Notes under the pieces: generated by a model
Database searches by the model: none
The model's input: the letters and a program-made list of their open reading frames with translations, nothing else
What the model was told of the DNA's origin: nothing
Assembly: GCA_025358295.1 (NCBI GenBank)
Contig: JANYJY010000046.1
Coordinates: 45,077 to 109,076, forward strand
Length of the DNA: 64,000 nt
DNA from: Gammaproteobacteria bacterium
Lineage (GTDB): Bacteria > Pseudomonadota > Gammaproteobacteria > Steroidobacterales > Steroidobacteraceae
Direction of reading: 5' to 3'
Translations under genes and position numbers: made by a program
Shown here: positions 36,810 through 45,764 of the stretch, one piece after another
Position numbering within the stretch: the first letter of the stretch is position 1
Layout of the letters: each line of letters begins with the position of its first letter

Positions 36810-38966
36810 TTAACGCGCTGCGGCGCTTGAGGGAGCGTCTGCGAACGCGCTTTGCACCACGCTGGCGGTTAAAAGCTGCGGCAGAATGAGGGGCTCCGAT
36901 ACGCCCGGCTTGGCGTTGTACACCACGTAGAGCGGAACTCCGGCGCGGCCGAACTCCGCCAGTGCGCGGGTGATCGCAGGATCTCGATTGGTCCAGTCGC
37001 CTTTCATCAACGTGACGCCTTTGTTGCGAAATACCTCTTTTACCGCGGCATCCGCGAAGGCATTGCGCTCGTTGACCAGGCAGGTCAAGCACCAGCTGGC
37101 GGTAAAATTCACCAGCAGCGGCCGTCCGGCGGCATTGAGCTTGGCGACCTCCACCGCGTCATAGCGCTGCCATTCATCCGCCGCACGAGTACCGCCGGCG
37201 GACCCTGCTGGCGCCGCCGCGGCGACATCGGCAACGCGCACCGGCAACACGATGGCAAGCAGCACCGCAACCGTAGCCGTGGCGAGCGCCGCCGCGCGCC
37301 CCACGGAAGAGCTCGACTTGGATTTCTGGTACGCCCACGCCGCTAACGCGATCAGGATCGTGCCGGCCAAAGCCGCACCCAGGCCGAAGGCTGATGTTTG
37401 CTGCGCGAGTACCCACAGCAGCCAAGCTGCAGATGCGTAAATCGGGAACGCAAACACCTGTTTGAGAGTATCCATCCAGGCTCCGGGCCTCGGCAGAATG
37501 CGGCGCATCCAGGGTGCAAAGGACAGCAGCAAGTAGGGCAGAGCGAGACCGAAGCCCAGGGCGGCAAAGATGCACAGCGCCAAGATGGGTGGCTGCGTGA
37601 GGGCGGCGCCGACGGCGAAAGCCATGAACGGCGCGGTGCACGGCGTTGCGACCAAGGTGGTCAATACGCCGGTAAAAAAGGCAGCCCGATAGCCGTCGCC
37701 CTGAGTCAGGCCGTCGCCGACGCCTGCAAGGCCGCCGCCAACCTCGAAAACGCCGGACAGGTTCAGACCCACCGCCAGCAGCAAGTACACCAGCAGGGTG
37801 ACAAATAAGGGCGACTGCAGTTGAAACCCCCAGCCGATCTGTTCCCCGCCTGCGCGAAGCAAGAGTAGCGCGGCGGCCAAACACAGCATGGAGCTGATGA
37901 CGCCGGCTGCGAATACCAGTCCCTTGGTGCGTACGGCGGCAGGATGCTTTTTTGCTTGTTCGACCAAGCCGATGGCTTTGATCGACAGCACCGGGAATAC
38001 GCAGGGCATCAAGTTCAGGATTAAGCCGCCCAGGAGGGCCAGCGCCATCAGGACGGGCACCGAGGTCGCCGGCTCGTTCGCCGCCTTGGCACCCGTCGCG
38101 GATTTCTGAATGCCACCCGCCGCCACAAAACTGGCCGAAATCTCCATGGGCACGCTCACCGTGTCGTTACCGCTCTGCTCGGTCGCCAACAGCACGCCGT
38201 GAACCATCCCCCCCTTGGGCGGGCTGTCGCCCATCTTCATCGCGAGCGCAATGGAATCCTTGCCGCGGCTCAGCTTCTGAGGGGCCGCATATTCGATCCC
38301 GCCCTCTTCATAGGGAAAAAAAGCCAATGACTTGATTTGCGCAAGCGTGGCTCCCCATTCCTTACCTAGTTCGATCACCAGCTGCCCATCCTGAATTCGC
38401 GCTGTCGTTGCGGCAAGCTGCGGAGTCGGCAGCTGATTGCGCGCCGCCATGAAGAGCGCAGCGGCCGCCGGGTCCACTGGTCCGAGCTGCGAATTCACCG
38501 GCAAACTCACTTGCAGGTCGCCGCCTTCGGGAATGCACACGTCGGAACAGACCAGCCAACCGGCTTTGGCCGATAGAACGACCGCCGCGCCTGCCTTCAG
38601 GTCCTGCGGCGCGATAACATTGACCAGATGCACTGCGTGCTTGGCGTAGCCGTAATTCACCAAGGGGGGCAGATCGAAGCGATGCGGCGTGGTCCAGACG
38701 ATATCGCTGGTCGTGAATCCCGCCGGCAGCGCCCATTTGAGGGTGGTGGCCTGGCCCGAGTCGCCGGGATTGCGCCAGTAGGTGTGCCAGCCGTCGCGAA
38801 TGTCGAATTCCAAGGCAACCCAGAAGGACTGCCCTGGGCTGATCGCACTCACCTCGCTGACCAGCTGTGCCTTCACATTGTTGGTCGCGACGATATTGCC
38901 GGACAGAGGGAACGCCGTCGGCGAGGCCAATAACGAGCCCAGCAGCCAATATTTCAGCATGCGCAT
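36810..38966 (-). CDS. DsbD/ScsB-family thiol:disulfide interchange protein
   Basis: 718 residues in three parts. After a signal peptide, the periplasmic N-terminal domain (about 25-270) contains the redox pair VCSDVCIPEGG. A membrane domain of about eight helices follows (about 300-570; LNLMPCVFPVLSIKAIG and VATPCTAPFMAFAVG carry the two membrane cysteines). The C-terminal thioredoxin-like domain has NFTASWCLTCLVNE (CxxC). It moves electrons from cytosolic thioredoxin to periplasmic partners. The long N-terminal domain resembles ScsB or DsbD-like fusion proteins more than classic DsbD. The thioredoxin partner is unknown. Confidence 0.87.
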   Translation of the reverse strand: MRMLKYWLLGSLLASPTAFPLSGNIVATNNVKAQLVSEVSAISPGQSFWVALEFDIRDGWHTYWRNPGDSGQATTLKWALPAGFTTSDIVWTTPHRFDLPPLVNYGYAKHAVHLVNVIAPQDLKAGAAVVLSAKAGWLVCSDVCIPEGGDLQVSLPVNSQLGPVDPAAAALFMAARNQLPTPQLAATTARIQDGQLVIELGKEWGATLAQIKSLAFFPYEEGGIEYAAPQKLSRGKDSIALAMKMGDSPPKGGMVHGVLLATEQSGNDTVSVPMEISASFVAAGGIQKSATGAKAANEPATSVPVLMALALLGGLILNLMPCVFPVLSIKAIGLVEQAKKHPAAVRTKGLVFAAGVISSMLCLAAALLLLRAGGEQIGWGFQLQSPLFVTLLVYLLLAVGLNLSGVFEVGGGLAGVGDGLTQGDGYRAAFFTGVLTTLVATPCTAPFMAFAVGAALTQPPILALCIFAALGFGLALPYLLLSFAPWMRRILPRPGAWMDTLKQVFAFPIYASAAWLLWVLAQQTSAFGLGAALAGTILIALAAWAYQKSKSSSSVGRAAALATATVAVLLAIVLPVRVADVAAAAPAGSAGGTRAADEWQRYDAVEVAKLNAAGRPLLVNFTASWCLTCLVNERNAFADAAVKEVFRNKGVTLMKGDWTNRDPAITRALAEFGRAGVPLYVVYNAKPGVSEPLILPQLLTASVVQSAFADAPSSAAAR

Positions 38967-39101
38967 AGCGGTATGTTACCTAAACAAGCCCGGCAACACC
39001 CTGCGGGCCTCTGAGGGCTGTGCAGCGTCTCACAGTATCAGCCAACCGTACCGCTCTGCGGACGCTTCAGCTAATGTAGCTGTCTCTTAACGACAGTGAC
39101 C

Positions 39102-40622
39102 ATGCAAGAAAACTACGTAGATCGAATTCTCAAAGCCAAGGTGTATGACGTTGCCGTCGAGACATCGCTGGAACCCGCGCCGCGGCTGTCACGTCGCCTG
39201 GACAACCGCATCCTATTCAAAAGGGAAGACCTTCAGCCCGTCTTTTCGTTCAAAATTCGCGGCGCATACAACAAGATTGCCCAGCTGTCGCCGATCAGCG
39301 CCCAGCGCGGCGTCATATGCGCATCGGCGGGCAACCACGCACAGGGGGTCGCCTTAGCCGCCCGGACGCGGGGAATTCCTGCGGTCATCGTCATGCCGTT
39401 GACCTCGCCCGACATCAAAGTGCAGGCGGTCGCCGATCTAGGTGGCGAAATCGTGTTGTACGGCGACGACTTTGATCAGGCGTACGAACATGCAATGGTG
39501 CTCGGCCGGGATCGCGGACTGGTATTCGTGCATCCCTTCGACGATCCCGATGTGATCGCCGGCCAAGGAACGATCGCCATGGAGATCCTGCGTCAGGCTC
39601 ACGGCGACCAGATCGACGCCATATTCGTGCCGGTGGGCGGCGGCGGGTTGATCGCGGGAATTGCCGCCTACACGAAATCGCTTTATCCGCGCATCAAGAT
39701 CATCGGCGTGGAGCCGGAAGATGCCGCGGGAATGTACGAATCGCTGCGCGCCGGCAAACGCGTGACCCTCGACAGAGTGGGTATGTTCGCAGACGGCGTC
39801 GCCGTCCGGCGCGTGGGCGAGGAAACTCTCCGGCTGGCGCGCCAGTACGTGGATGAGATTATTTTGGTGACCACGGATCAGATCTGCGCCGCCATCCAAG
39901 ATATTTTTCAGGACACGCGCTCCATCGCCGAGCCGGCGGGTGCGCTCGCGGTCGCGGGAATCAAGAAATACGTGGCGCGAGAGAATTGCAGCGCCCGCAC
40001 TCTCATCGCCATCAACGGCGGCGCCAACATGAATTTCGATCGTCTGCGGTACGTGGCCGAGCGGGCGGATTTGGGGGCGCAGCGTGAGGCCTTGTTCGCG
40101 GTGGAAATTCCGGAGGCGCCGGGTTCATTTCTGCGATTCTGTGAATTACTGGGCCGGCGCAGCGTCACGGAGTTCAACTATCGCTACGGCGATTTGCAGG
40201 CAGCGCAGATATTCGTCGGCCTCGCGCTCACCCAGGGCAAATCCGAACGCGAGGGATTGCTCAGCAGCATCGCTGCGGCGGGTTTCGCCGTGCAGGACAT
40301 GACCGACAATGAAGTGGCGAAGCTGCACGTGCGCTACATGGTGGGCGGTCAAGCGCGCGGACTGACCGACGAGTGCTTGTACAGATTCGAATTTCCCGAG
40401 CGCCCCGGCGCTCTGCTGAAGTTCCTGCAGGCCATCGGCACTGGCTGGAACATCAGCTTGTTTCATTATCGTAACCATGGATCGGATTACGGGAGGGTTC
40501 TCGCCGGCATCCAGGTGCCCGCTGACACGCGCACCGATTTTCTGCTGCACCTGAACGAACTGCACTACGCCTATATCGAAGAGACCAACAACCCGGCCTA
40601 TAAGATTTTCCTGGGCGGTTGA
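39102..40622 (+). CDS. ilvA: Threonine ammonia-lyase, biosynthetic
   Basis: 506 residues. The PLP domain (about 1-325) has the lysine in VFSFKIRGAYNKI, the glycine loop VPVGGGGLIAGIAAYTK and SAGNHAQGVALAA. The regulatory part has two ACT-like modules (from about 330, ALFAVEIPEAPGSFLRFCELL, and about 425, LYRFEFPERPGALLKFLQAIG), as in isoleucine-feedback-regulated IlvA. It deaminates threonine to 2-oxobutanoate, feeding ilvB/ilvH upstream in this window. I prefer the ATG at 39102; a GTG lies two codons upstream. Its last 25 bp overlap the convergent kinase gene. Confidence 0.95.
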   Translation: MQENYVDRILKAKVYDVAVETSLEPAPRLSRRLDNRILFKREDLQPVFSFKIRGAYNKIAQLSPISAQRGVICASAGNHAQGVALAARTRGIPAVIVMPLTSPDIKVQAVADLGGEIVLYGDDFDQAYEHAMVLGRDRGLVFVHPFDDPDVIAGQGTIAMEILRQAHGDQIDAIFVPVGGGGLIAGIAAYTKSLYPRIKIIGVEPEDAAGMYESLRAGKRVTLDRVGMFADGVAVRRVGEETLRLARQYVDEIILVTTDQICAAIQDIFQDTRSIAEPAGALAVAGIKKYVARENCSARTLIAINGGANMNFDRLRYVAERADLGAQREALFAVEIPEAPGSFLRFCELLGRRSVTEFNYRYGDLQAAQIFVGLALTQGKSEREGLLSSIAAAGFAVQDMTDNEVAKLHVRYMVGGQARGLTDECLYRFEFPERPGALLKFLQAIGTGWNISLFHYRNHGSDYGRVLAGIQVPADTRTDFLLHLNELHYAYIEETNNPAYKIFLGG

Positions 40623-43105
40623 CCGAAGCCTGATGGGGCGGCACTCGCTTGGTGCGAGGTGCTCGCGGTTTTGGGCGGATCCGGGCGCACTCCTTTGAGC
40701 CAAATCTGTGCGCGCCGCACGACTGGATCATCGGCACCTCGGGCCGTCACCAGGATGGGCAGGGCGGCCGCGAGTTCCTCAGCCGCTTCATGGGGTTTGC
40801 CCAGATGCGCCAGAGCATAGGCATGAATGGCGTGCGCCTGTGCGGTCGTCGGGCTCAACGGCGGTGAAGTCGCCGTCCAAATCCTGATCGATTGATCGCT
40901 CAATGCCAGTGCCTCTTCGGACTTGCCGCGATCCACCAGCAGACGCGCGAAGTGCATGAGCAACGAGGCGCGGTACTGATGATTGGCGGGCAGGGTTTTG
41001 TCGTAGATGGCCAAAGCTTGGCGAAATTCGCTCTCGGCCGCAGGCAGCTTGCCCTGATCATGCAACAGCATCGCCAGGCTTACTTGCGAATATCCCACGT
41101 TGTAATTGTCTGGGCCGTATACCGAGAGGTTTATATCGAGCGCGCTGCGCAGCAGCGGCTGCGCTTCCGCCAGTCGTCCTTCACGCTGCAGCAACAGTCC
41201 GAGATTGCCTTTGCCGGTGGCAGTCTCAGGATGTCGATCGCCGTAGGCTCGCTCGTACAGGCGGATGGCCTCCCGGTAGAGCTTCTCTGCCTGCGGTAGA
41301 GCGCCCATATTCTGCTCGACCGTCGCCAGATTGTTCAGGCGCATCGCCACGCGAGGATGATCTTCGCCGAAAACGCGGCGGTAGATTTCCAACGCCCGTT
41401 CATAGTTCTGTTTGGCCAGCACCCATTGTTGTTCGCGCACGTAGACTTTCGCCAGATCGTCGAGGACGGCGGCGATGTCCGTCTGTGGAGCCGTGGCCGT
41501 CTCGAGGACGCTCAGGCTGCGAAAGTACAATTCCTTCGCCTCGCCAAATTGACCCTGCTGATGTCGCAACATTCCCAGCACCCAAAGGGAGTGTCCCGAT
41601 TCCACGCTGTTTGCGCCGAAGTTATTTTGAGAAAGGTGCAGCGCCTCGTGCAATGGCGCCTCCGCCCCAGGCAGATCGCCGACACCGATGCGCGCCTGGC
41701 CGAGTTCCAGCAGGGTATTGATACGCGTGTCGTCATGACTTTGCGCCTGCAGCCGCAGCGATTCGCTCAAGATAGGCAGTGCATCCTGGTACTGGCCGAG
41801 ACTGTCATAGACGGCTCCCACGGTGGCCAGCAGTGCGGCCTTGGTCTCCGGTTGGTCATTCAGACTGCCCTCCAAGCGTTTGGTGCCGGAGTCCAGGAGT
41901 TCGCGGGCGGTGATCTGGCTGCCGCGATTTTCCTCCGGATCCGAGAGTTTGAAGAGATTCACCAGAAAATTTGATACCGCCTCAGCCCGGGCCCGTTCGC
42001 GCTCCGCATGCTCGCGTTGCTCCGCGACGCGGTCGCGCTCCGCGGCGATGCGCATAGATTGCACATACGTCGTCGCTGCAAAGGCCAGCACGACAAAAAT
42101 CGCGCCGGCCGCCGCCGTGACGGGCAACCAGTGACGGCGCGCGAACTTTGCAGTGCGGTAGGTCACGGTGTCGCGGCGCGCGATGACGGGCTTGCCGGAC
42201 AGGAACCGATCTATATCGCTGGCCATTTGCTGCGCGGACGCATAACGCCGCTCGGGCTCCTTGCGCATTGCCATGATGACGATATTGTCCAAATCGCCGT
42301 TCAGGGCCCGTTTCAGGCGGTGCGGGCTGGTATTTCGAGCTTGCGCAATGCTGTGCGAGTCCGCCGAGTCGTCCGTGTTCACGGACCGGCTGGGCAATAC
42401 GGGATCTTTCTCGCAAATCGCGCGCTCGATATCCGTGAGTCGCATGCTTGGGATGACGAAAGGGCTGGTTCCGGCCAGCATTTTGTACAGCAACACCCCC
42501 AGCACATAGACATCGCTCGACGTCGTAATAGCCTGTCCGCGAACCTGCTCCGGACTTGCATGATCGGGAGTCAAGATACGAATGTCGGCGTGAGTGACGG
42601 CCAAGGTGTGGTTTCCCGCTTGGCGCTCGTCCAATAATTTAGCGATGCCGAAATCCAGTAATTTGGGCGTTCCAGTCGCGGTGACCAGGATGTTCGATGG
42701 CTTCAAATCGCGGTGCACGATGAGGTTTTGATGCGCGTAATGCACTGCGGAGCACACAGTTTGAAATATCTTGAGTCGCGCTACGATATCGAGCCGGTTC
42801 GAATCGCAGAATACGTCGATCGGTACCCCGTCCACATATTCCATGACCAGGTAAGCCGTCCCGTCCGGTAACGACCCACCGTCCAACAAATGCGCAATAT
42901 TGGGATGATCGAGTTGGGCCAGGATCTGGCGCTCGATCTTGAGCCGCGATTGAACGGCGGGCGTGCCACCGTAGACCACTTTAATGGCTACTTGCTGTTC
43001 GAACTCGGCGTCCGCGCGTTCGGCAAGATAAACTTCGCCCATTCCGCCCGCACCCAAGGTGCGCAGTACACGATACGGCCCGATGCGTTTGTCAGTCACT
43101 TTCAA
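40598..43105 (-). CDS. Transmembrane serine/threonine protein kinase with TPR domain
   Basis: 835 residues. The Hanks-type kinase domain (about 9-275) has LGAGGMGEVYLAERA, the ATP lysine in QQVAIKVV, the catalytic loop VHRDLKPSNILV, DFGIAK, and the APE-equivalent DHASPEQ, so all key residues are present. One transmembrane helix follows at about 325-345 (WLPVTAAAGAIFVVLAFAATTYV), then a coiled stretch rich in Glu and Arg (AERDRVAEQREHAERERAR). From about 425 to 780, tetratricopeptide repeats include YERALEIYRRVFGEDHPRVAMRLNNLA. Kinase cytosolic, TPR periplasmic is the likely topology. Its C-terminus overlaps ilvA by 25 bp. Confidence 0.92.
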   Translation of the reverse strand: MKVTDKRIGPYRVLRTLGAGGMGEVYLAERADAEFEQQVAIKVVYGGTPAVQSRLKIERQILAQLDHPNIAHLLDGGSLPDGTAYLVMEYVDGVPIDVFCDSNRLDIVARLKIFQTVCSAVHYAHQNLIVHRDLKPSNILVTATGTPKLLDFGIAKLLDERQAGNHTLAVTHADIRILTPDHASPEQVRGQAITTSSDVYVLGVLLYKMLAGTSPFVIPSMRLTDIERAICEKDPVLPSRSVNTDDSADSHSIAQARNTSPHRLKRALNGDLDNIVIMAMRKEPERRYASAQQMASDIDRFLSGKPVIARRDTVTYRTAKFARRHWLPVTAAAGAIFVVLAFAATTYVQSMRIAAERDRVAEQREHAERERARAEAVSNFLVNLFKLSDPEENRGSQITARELLDSGTKRLEGSLNDQPETKAALLATVGAVYDSLGQYQDALPILSESLRLQAQSHDDTRINTLLELGQARIGVGDLPGAEAPLHEALHLSQNNFGANSVESGHSLWVLGMLRHQQGQFGEAKELYFRSLSVLETATAPQTDIAAVLDDLAKVYVREQQWVLAKQNYERALEIYRRVFGEDHPRVAMRLNNLATVEQNMGALPQAEKLYREAIRLYERAYGDRHPETATGKGNLGLLLQREGRLAEAQPLLRSALDINLSVYGPDNYNVGYSQVSLAMLLHDQGKLPAAESEFRQALAIYDKTLPANHQYRASLLMHFARLLVDRGKSEEALALSDQSIRIWTATSPPLSPTTAQAHAIHAYALAHLGKPHEAAEELAAALPILVTARGADDPVVRRAQIWLKGVRPDPPKTASTSHQASAAPSGFGQPPRKIL

Positions 43106-43215
43106 AGCATGCCCCCTGTGAGGGGGTCACTGCAAACCACCAGAGCTTGCGGTGCAGTGCTGCTTGCGTGTATGTAAGCAGGGCCAGAATGCAAGAACCT
43201 AGGAGTTGGATTCAC

Positions 43216-43422
43216 ATGCCAAACGGACACAATCCCGACAAGCCAACCAACCCCAATCCGGGACCCGGCACACCGGCACCGGGCGGCGGACCCGGGAGGA
43301 AAACGCCTGATGGAGGTGGCGATAAGCCGCCGCAGCAAAGGGCCCTGGCCGTCGCCGCCGCGGTGGGCGGCGCCATCGGCGGAGTGGTGGGTGCATTGAT
43401 CGGCAGCGGGATGCACCACTGA
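43216..43422 (+). CDS. Small Pro/Gly-rich protein with glycine-zipper tail
   Basis: 68 residues from the ATG at 43216, with AGGAG at 43201. The first 40 residues are Asn-, Pro- and Gly-rich (NPDKPTNPNPGPGTPAPGGG). The C-terminus is a glycine-zipper membrane segment (AVAAAVGGAIGGVVGALIGSG) followed by MHH. It sits between the kinase (divergent) and a hydrolase whose TTG start abuts its stop. Small glycine-zipper proteins insert in membranes. Function unknown. Confidence 0.55.
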   Translation: MPNGHNPDKPTNPNPGPGTPAPGGGPGRKTPDGGGDKPPQQRALAVAAAVGGAIGGVVGALIGSGMHH

Positions 43423-44325
43423 TTGGATAGCCTGACTGCGTACCCGCTGCTGCGCGAGCCGCGGCATCAGACTTTGCGCGTGCGCGGGCTCGACATGCAT
43501 CTGACGCGCTGGGGGCCGGAGCCTTCGGGTTCGGCGCAGCCGGTATTCCTGCTGCATGGATGGCTCGACTCCGGCCAGACGTTTCAATTCATGGTGGATG
43601 CGTTTGAGCGCGATTGGCCGGTCGTAGCCCTCGATTGGCGCGGTTTCGGACGCAGCGAGTGGCCGCAACAGGGCTATTGGTTTCCCGACTATCTCGGCGA
43701 CCTCGACACGCTATTGGAGCTGCTGTCGCCCGGAGTGCCGGTGCGCTTGGTCGGCCATAGCATGGGCGGGAACATTGCCTGTTCCTATGCCGGCATACGA
43801 CCCGAACGAGTCCGCTGCCTCGTCAATCTGGAAGGATTCGGACTTGAGCGCACCGCACCCCGGCAGGCCCCGGCGCGATTGCGCAAATGGCTGGATCAAT
43901 TGAAAACTCCGTCCGACCGCAAGGACTATGCCTCGTTCGAGGAACTCGCTGCCCTAATTCGATTTCGCAATCCGCGCTTCGGAGCGGCGCGAGCCGCGTT
44001 GGTGGCCGCGGCCTGGGGTACACAAGTGGACGGTGGCCGGGTGCGTCTCGCGGCCGACCCACGCCATCATTGGGTGAATCCAGTCCTGTACAAGCGCGAG
44101 GATGCCGAGGCCTGTTGGCGTGAGGTGCGTGCGCCGCAGCTGTTGCTAATAGGCGAACTGTCGGATTTCATCACAAAGCTGGGTGCCGATGGCACGGACG
44201 AGGCCTTTCGCGCGGTGTTCCCCCATATCCAAATTGCCCGAATCGCCGGCGCGGGACACATGCTGCATATCGAAAAGCCGGAATTGGTGGCGCCACTGAT
44301 CGAAGCTTTTTTGGCGGCGCATTAG
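43423..44325 (+). CDS. Alpha/beta hydrolase (canonical Ser nucleophile)
   Basis: 300 residues from a TTG directly after the previous stop; a downstream in-frame start is possible. VFLLHGWLDSGQTFQFM is the oxyanion strand, LDWRGFGRSEWP follows, and the nucleophile elbow is VGHSMGGNIACSYAG (Ser in GHSMG). The acid region is LLLIGELSDF, and the catalytic His is in GAGHMLHIEKPE. A complete soluble cytosolic hydrolase; substrate unknown. It abuts the next hydrolase with no spacer, so the two are co-translated and may be a pair in the same pathway. Confidence 0.87.
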   Translation: MDSLTAYPLLREPRHQTLRVRGLDMHLTRWGPEPSGSAQPVFLLHGWLDSGQTFQFMVDAFERDWPVVALDWRGFGRSEWPQQGYWFPDYLGDLDTLLELLSPGVPVRLVGHSMGGNIACSYAGIRPERVRCLVNLEGFGLERTAPRQAPARLRKWLDQLKTPSDRKDYASFEELAALIRFRNPRFGAARAALVAAAWGTQVDGGRVRLAADPRHHWVNPVLYKREDAEACWREVRAPQLLLIGELSDFITKLGADGTDEAFRAVFPHIQIARIAGAGHMLHIEKPELVAPLIEAFLAAH

Positions 44326-45105
44326 ATGATCCGCCGCATTCATTCGACTCGATTCGGACAAATGCACTTGCGCAGCAAAGATGGCAAGGGCACGCCCTTG
44401 GTGCTCTTGCACATGTCGCCGCGCTCCGGCGCCATGTGGGAGTTATTGCAGGAGCGGTTGGAACGGCCAACTTTTGCGCCGGATCGGCTGGGCTACGGAT
44501 TTTCCGATGCGCCGCCCTGGGCCCTCTCGCTCGAACAGTACGCTCAAAGCACGGTCGATACGCTCAAGGCGGCCGATGTCGGAGGCGATATCGATATTTT
44601 AGGCATTCACACGGGGTCGATCGAAGCCATCGAGGTTGCGCACCAGATCGGTTCCCACGTGCGACGAGTCATAGCGGTCGGAATGCCCTTGTTCACGGCG
44701 CAAGAGCAACAACGCCAATTAGAAAAATATAGCGAGCAGCCGCTGAAACCGGCGACCGAAGGTGGTCATGTGCTGGGAGCCTGGCGAGGCGGATTCGCAT
44801 TTCGCCAACCCCCCTACGATTTGGCAGACGTGCACAGCCGGTTTGTGGAGCACGTGCTCGCGGCGAATCCCGGCGCGGCGTTTCGCGCTGCCTGTAGTTA
44901 TCCAATCGAGAAGAAGTTAAAGAGCCTGAAAGCATCGCTCACGGTGTTCGCTACTCACGACGACATCATCGAACAGACCCTGCGCGTAAAGCCCTTGCTC
45001 AAGCCGGACTCAAGCTATGTCGATCTACCGGAGCTGGGGCAAGACCCGTTCCATGTCGCCGTGGATCGCATGGTCATGCTCGTGAATCGCTACTTGCCGA
45101 CTTAG
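44326..45105 (+). CDS. Alpha/beta hydrolase fold protein with G-I-H-T-G elbow
   Basis: 259 residues, its ATG directly following the stop of the previous hydrolase (TAGATG). The fold is visible: LVLLHMSPRSGAMWELL, LDRLGYGFSDAPP-type strand (read as APDRLGYGFSD), and the elbow DIDILGIHTGSIEAIEVAHQIG. Histidine replaces the nucleophile serine (G-I-H-T-G), a version known in a sub-branch of these proteins. The C-terminal histidine region reads LGQDPFHVAVDRM. Either another residue is catalytic or the protein binds ligand without classical hydrolysis. Confidence 0.75.
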   Translation: MIRRIHSTRFGQMHLRSKDGKGTPLVLLHMSPRSGAMWELLQERLERPTFAPDRLGYGFSDAPPWALSLEQYAQSTVDTLKAADVGGDIDILGIHTGSIEAIEVAHQIGSHVRRVIAVGMPLFTAQEQQRQLEKYSEQPLKPATEGGHVLGAWRGGFAFRQPPYDLADVHSRFVEHVLAANPGAAFRAACSYPIEKKLKSLKASLTVFATHDDIIEQTLRVKPLLKPDSSYVDLPELGQDPFHVAVDRMVMLVNRYLPT

Positions 45106-45121
45106 AAGCCATGGCCCAGTA

Positions 45122-45739
45122 ATGGAACTCCCCAAAGTGGCGCCGCCCGTTGTTTCCACGGGGCGCACGGCAGCCAAGGCGCTGTCCGACCGCGAATCCG
45201 CTACGGCGGACGTGATCCTGCCGACCGCGGACCACGCCGACATACGCCCGCTCGATGTATCGGGCGCGCTGCAAATCCTGCTGGCGGAGGTGCGCGCGAG
45301 TCTCGATTCGTCGCTGCTCGCCGCCATGCCGTTGAGTCCCGGCACGGAAGATCCAGCCCAGGCGGCCCGCGGGCTCCTGGAATTGCTGCTGCGCGCATTG
45401 CCCGACGACGCCCTGCCGGTTTCGCGCTGGACCGAGGCTTTGGCCAGGGTCGAGGCCCAGTTTCAGTCGGGCATCGAACGCGGTATCGGCATTGTTTCTC
45501 ACTGGCGGGATGCAGGCCCGGAGGTGGTGGATGCCGTGCTGCAGGTTCGACTGCAGTTCGCTTCCGCACTGAATGACGATCTGAACAACCCATTGTGGCT
45601 GCGGCCGGAGTGGATTGGGCTTGCGCCGCTTCTGCGCCGCTTCCATCGGCGCCGCCGCATGGCGCGGCGGCTGTTGGCCGATCCGGACTATTCAACGGGC
45701 GGTTTGCAAGTGGATGACGAGTTCGACCGCCCGCAATGA
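45122..45739 (+). CDS. Hypothetical protein, 205 aa
   Basis: 205 residues, soluble, no signal. Ala/Leu-rich helices predominate (GALQILLAEVRASLDSSLLAAM, AARGLLELLLRALPDD). A basic stretch near the C-terminus reads LRRFHRRRRMARRLL and is followed by an acidic end. It is 16 bp after the hydrolase pair and 25 bp before the serine hydrolase. I do not recognise the family. The ORF is well defined and in-phase with its neighbours, so I think it is real. Confidence 0.6.
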   Translation: MELPKVAPPVVSTGRTAAKALSDRESATADVILPTADHADIRPLDVSGALQILLAEVRASLDSSLLAAMPLSPGTEDPAQAARGLLELLLRALPDDALPVSRWTEALARVEAQFQSGIERGIGIVSHWRDAGPEVVDAVLQVRLQFASALNDDLNNPLWLRPEWIGLAPLLRRFHRRRRMARRLLADPDYSTGGLQVDDEFDRPQ

Positions 45740-45764
45740 CGCGTATTCGATTCACGGAGATACT

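Noticed and set aside
43147..43215. Extended start for the small Pro-rich protein
   Set aside because: It would add 23 Arg/Cys-rich residues without a ribosome site; the ATG at 43216 has AGGAG upstream.
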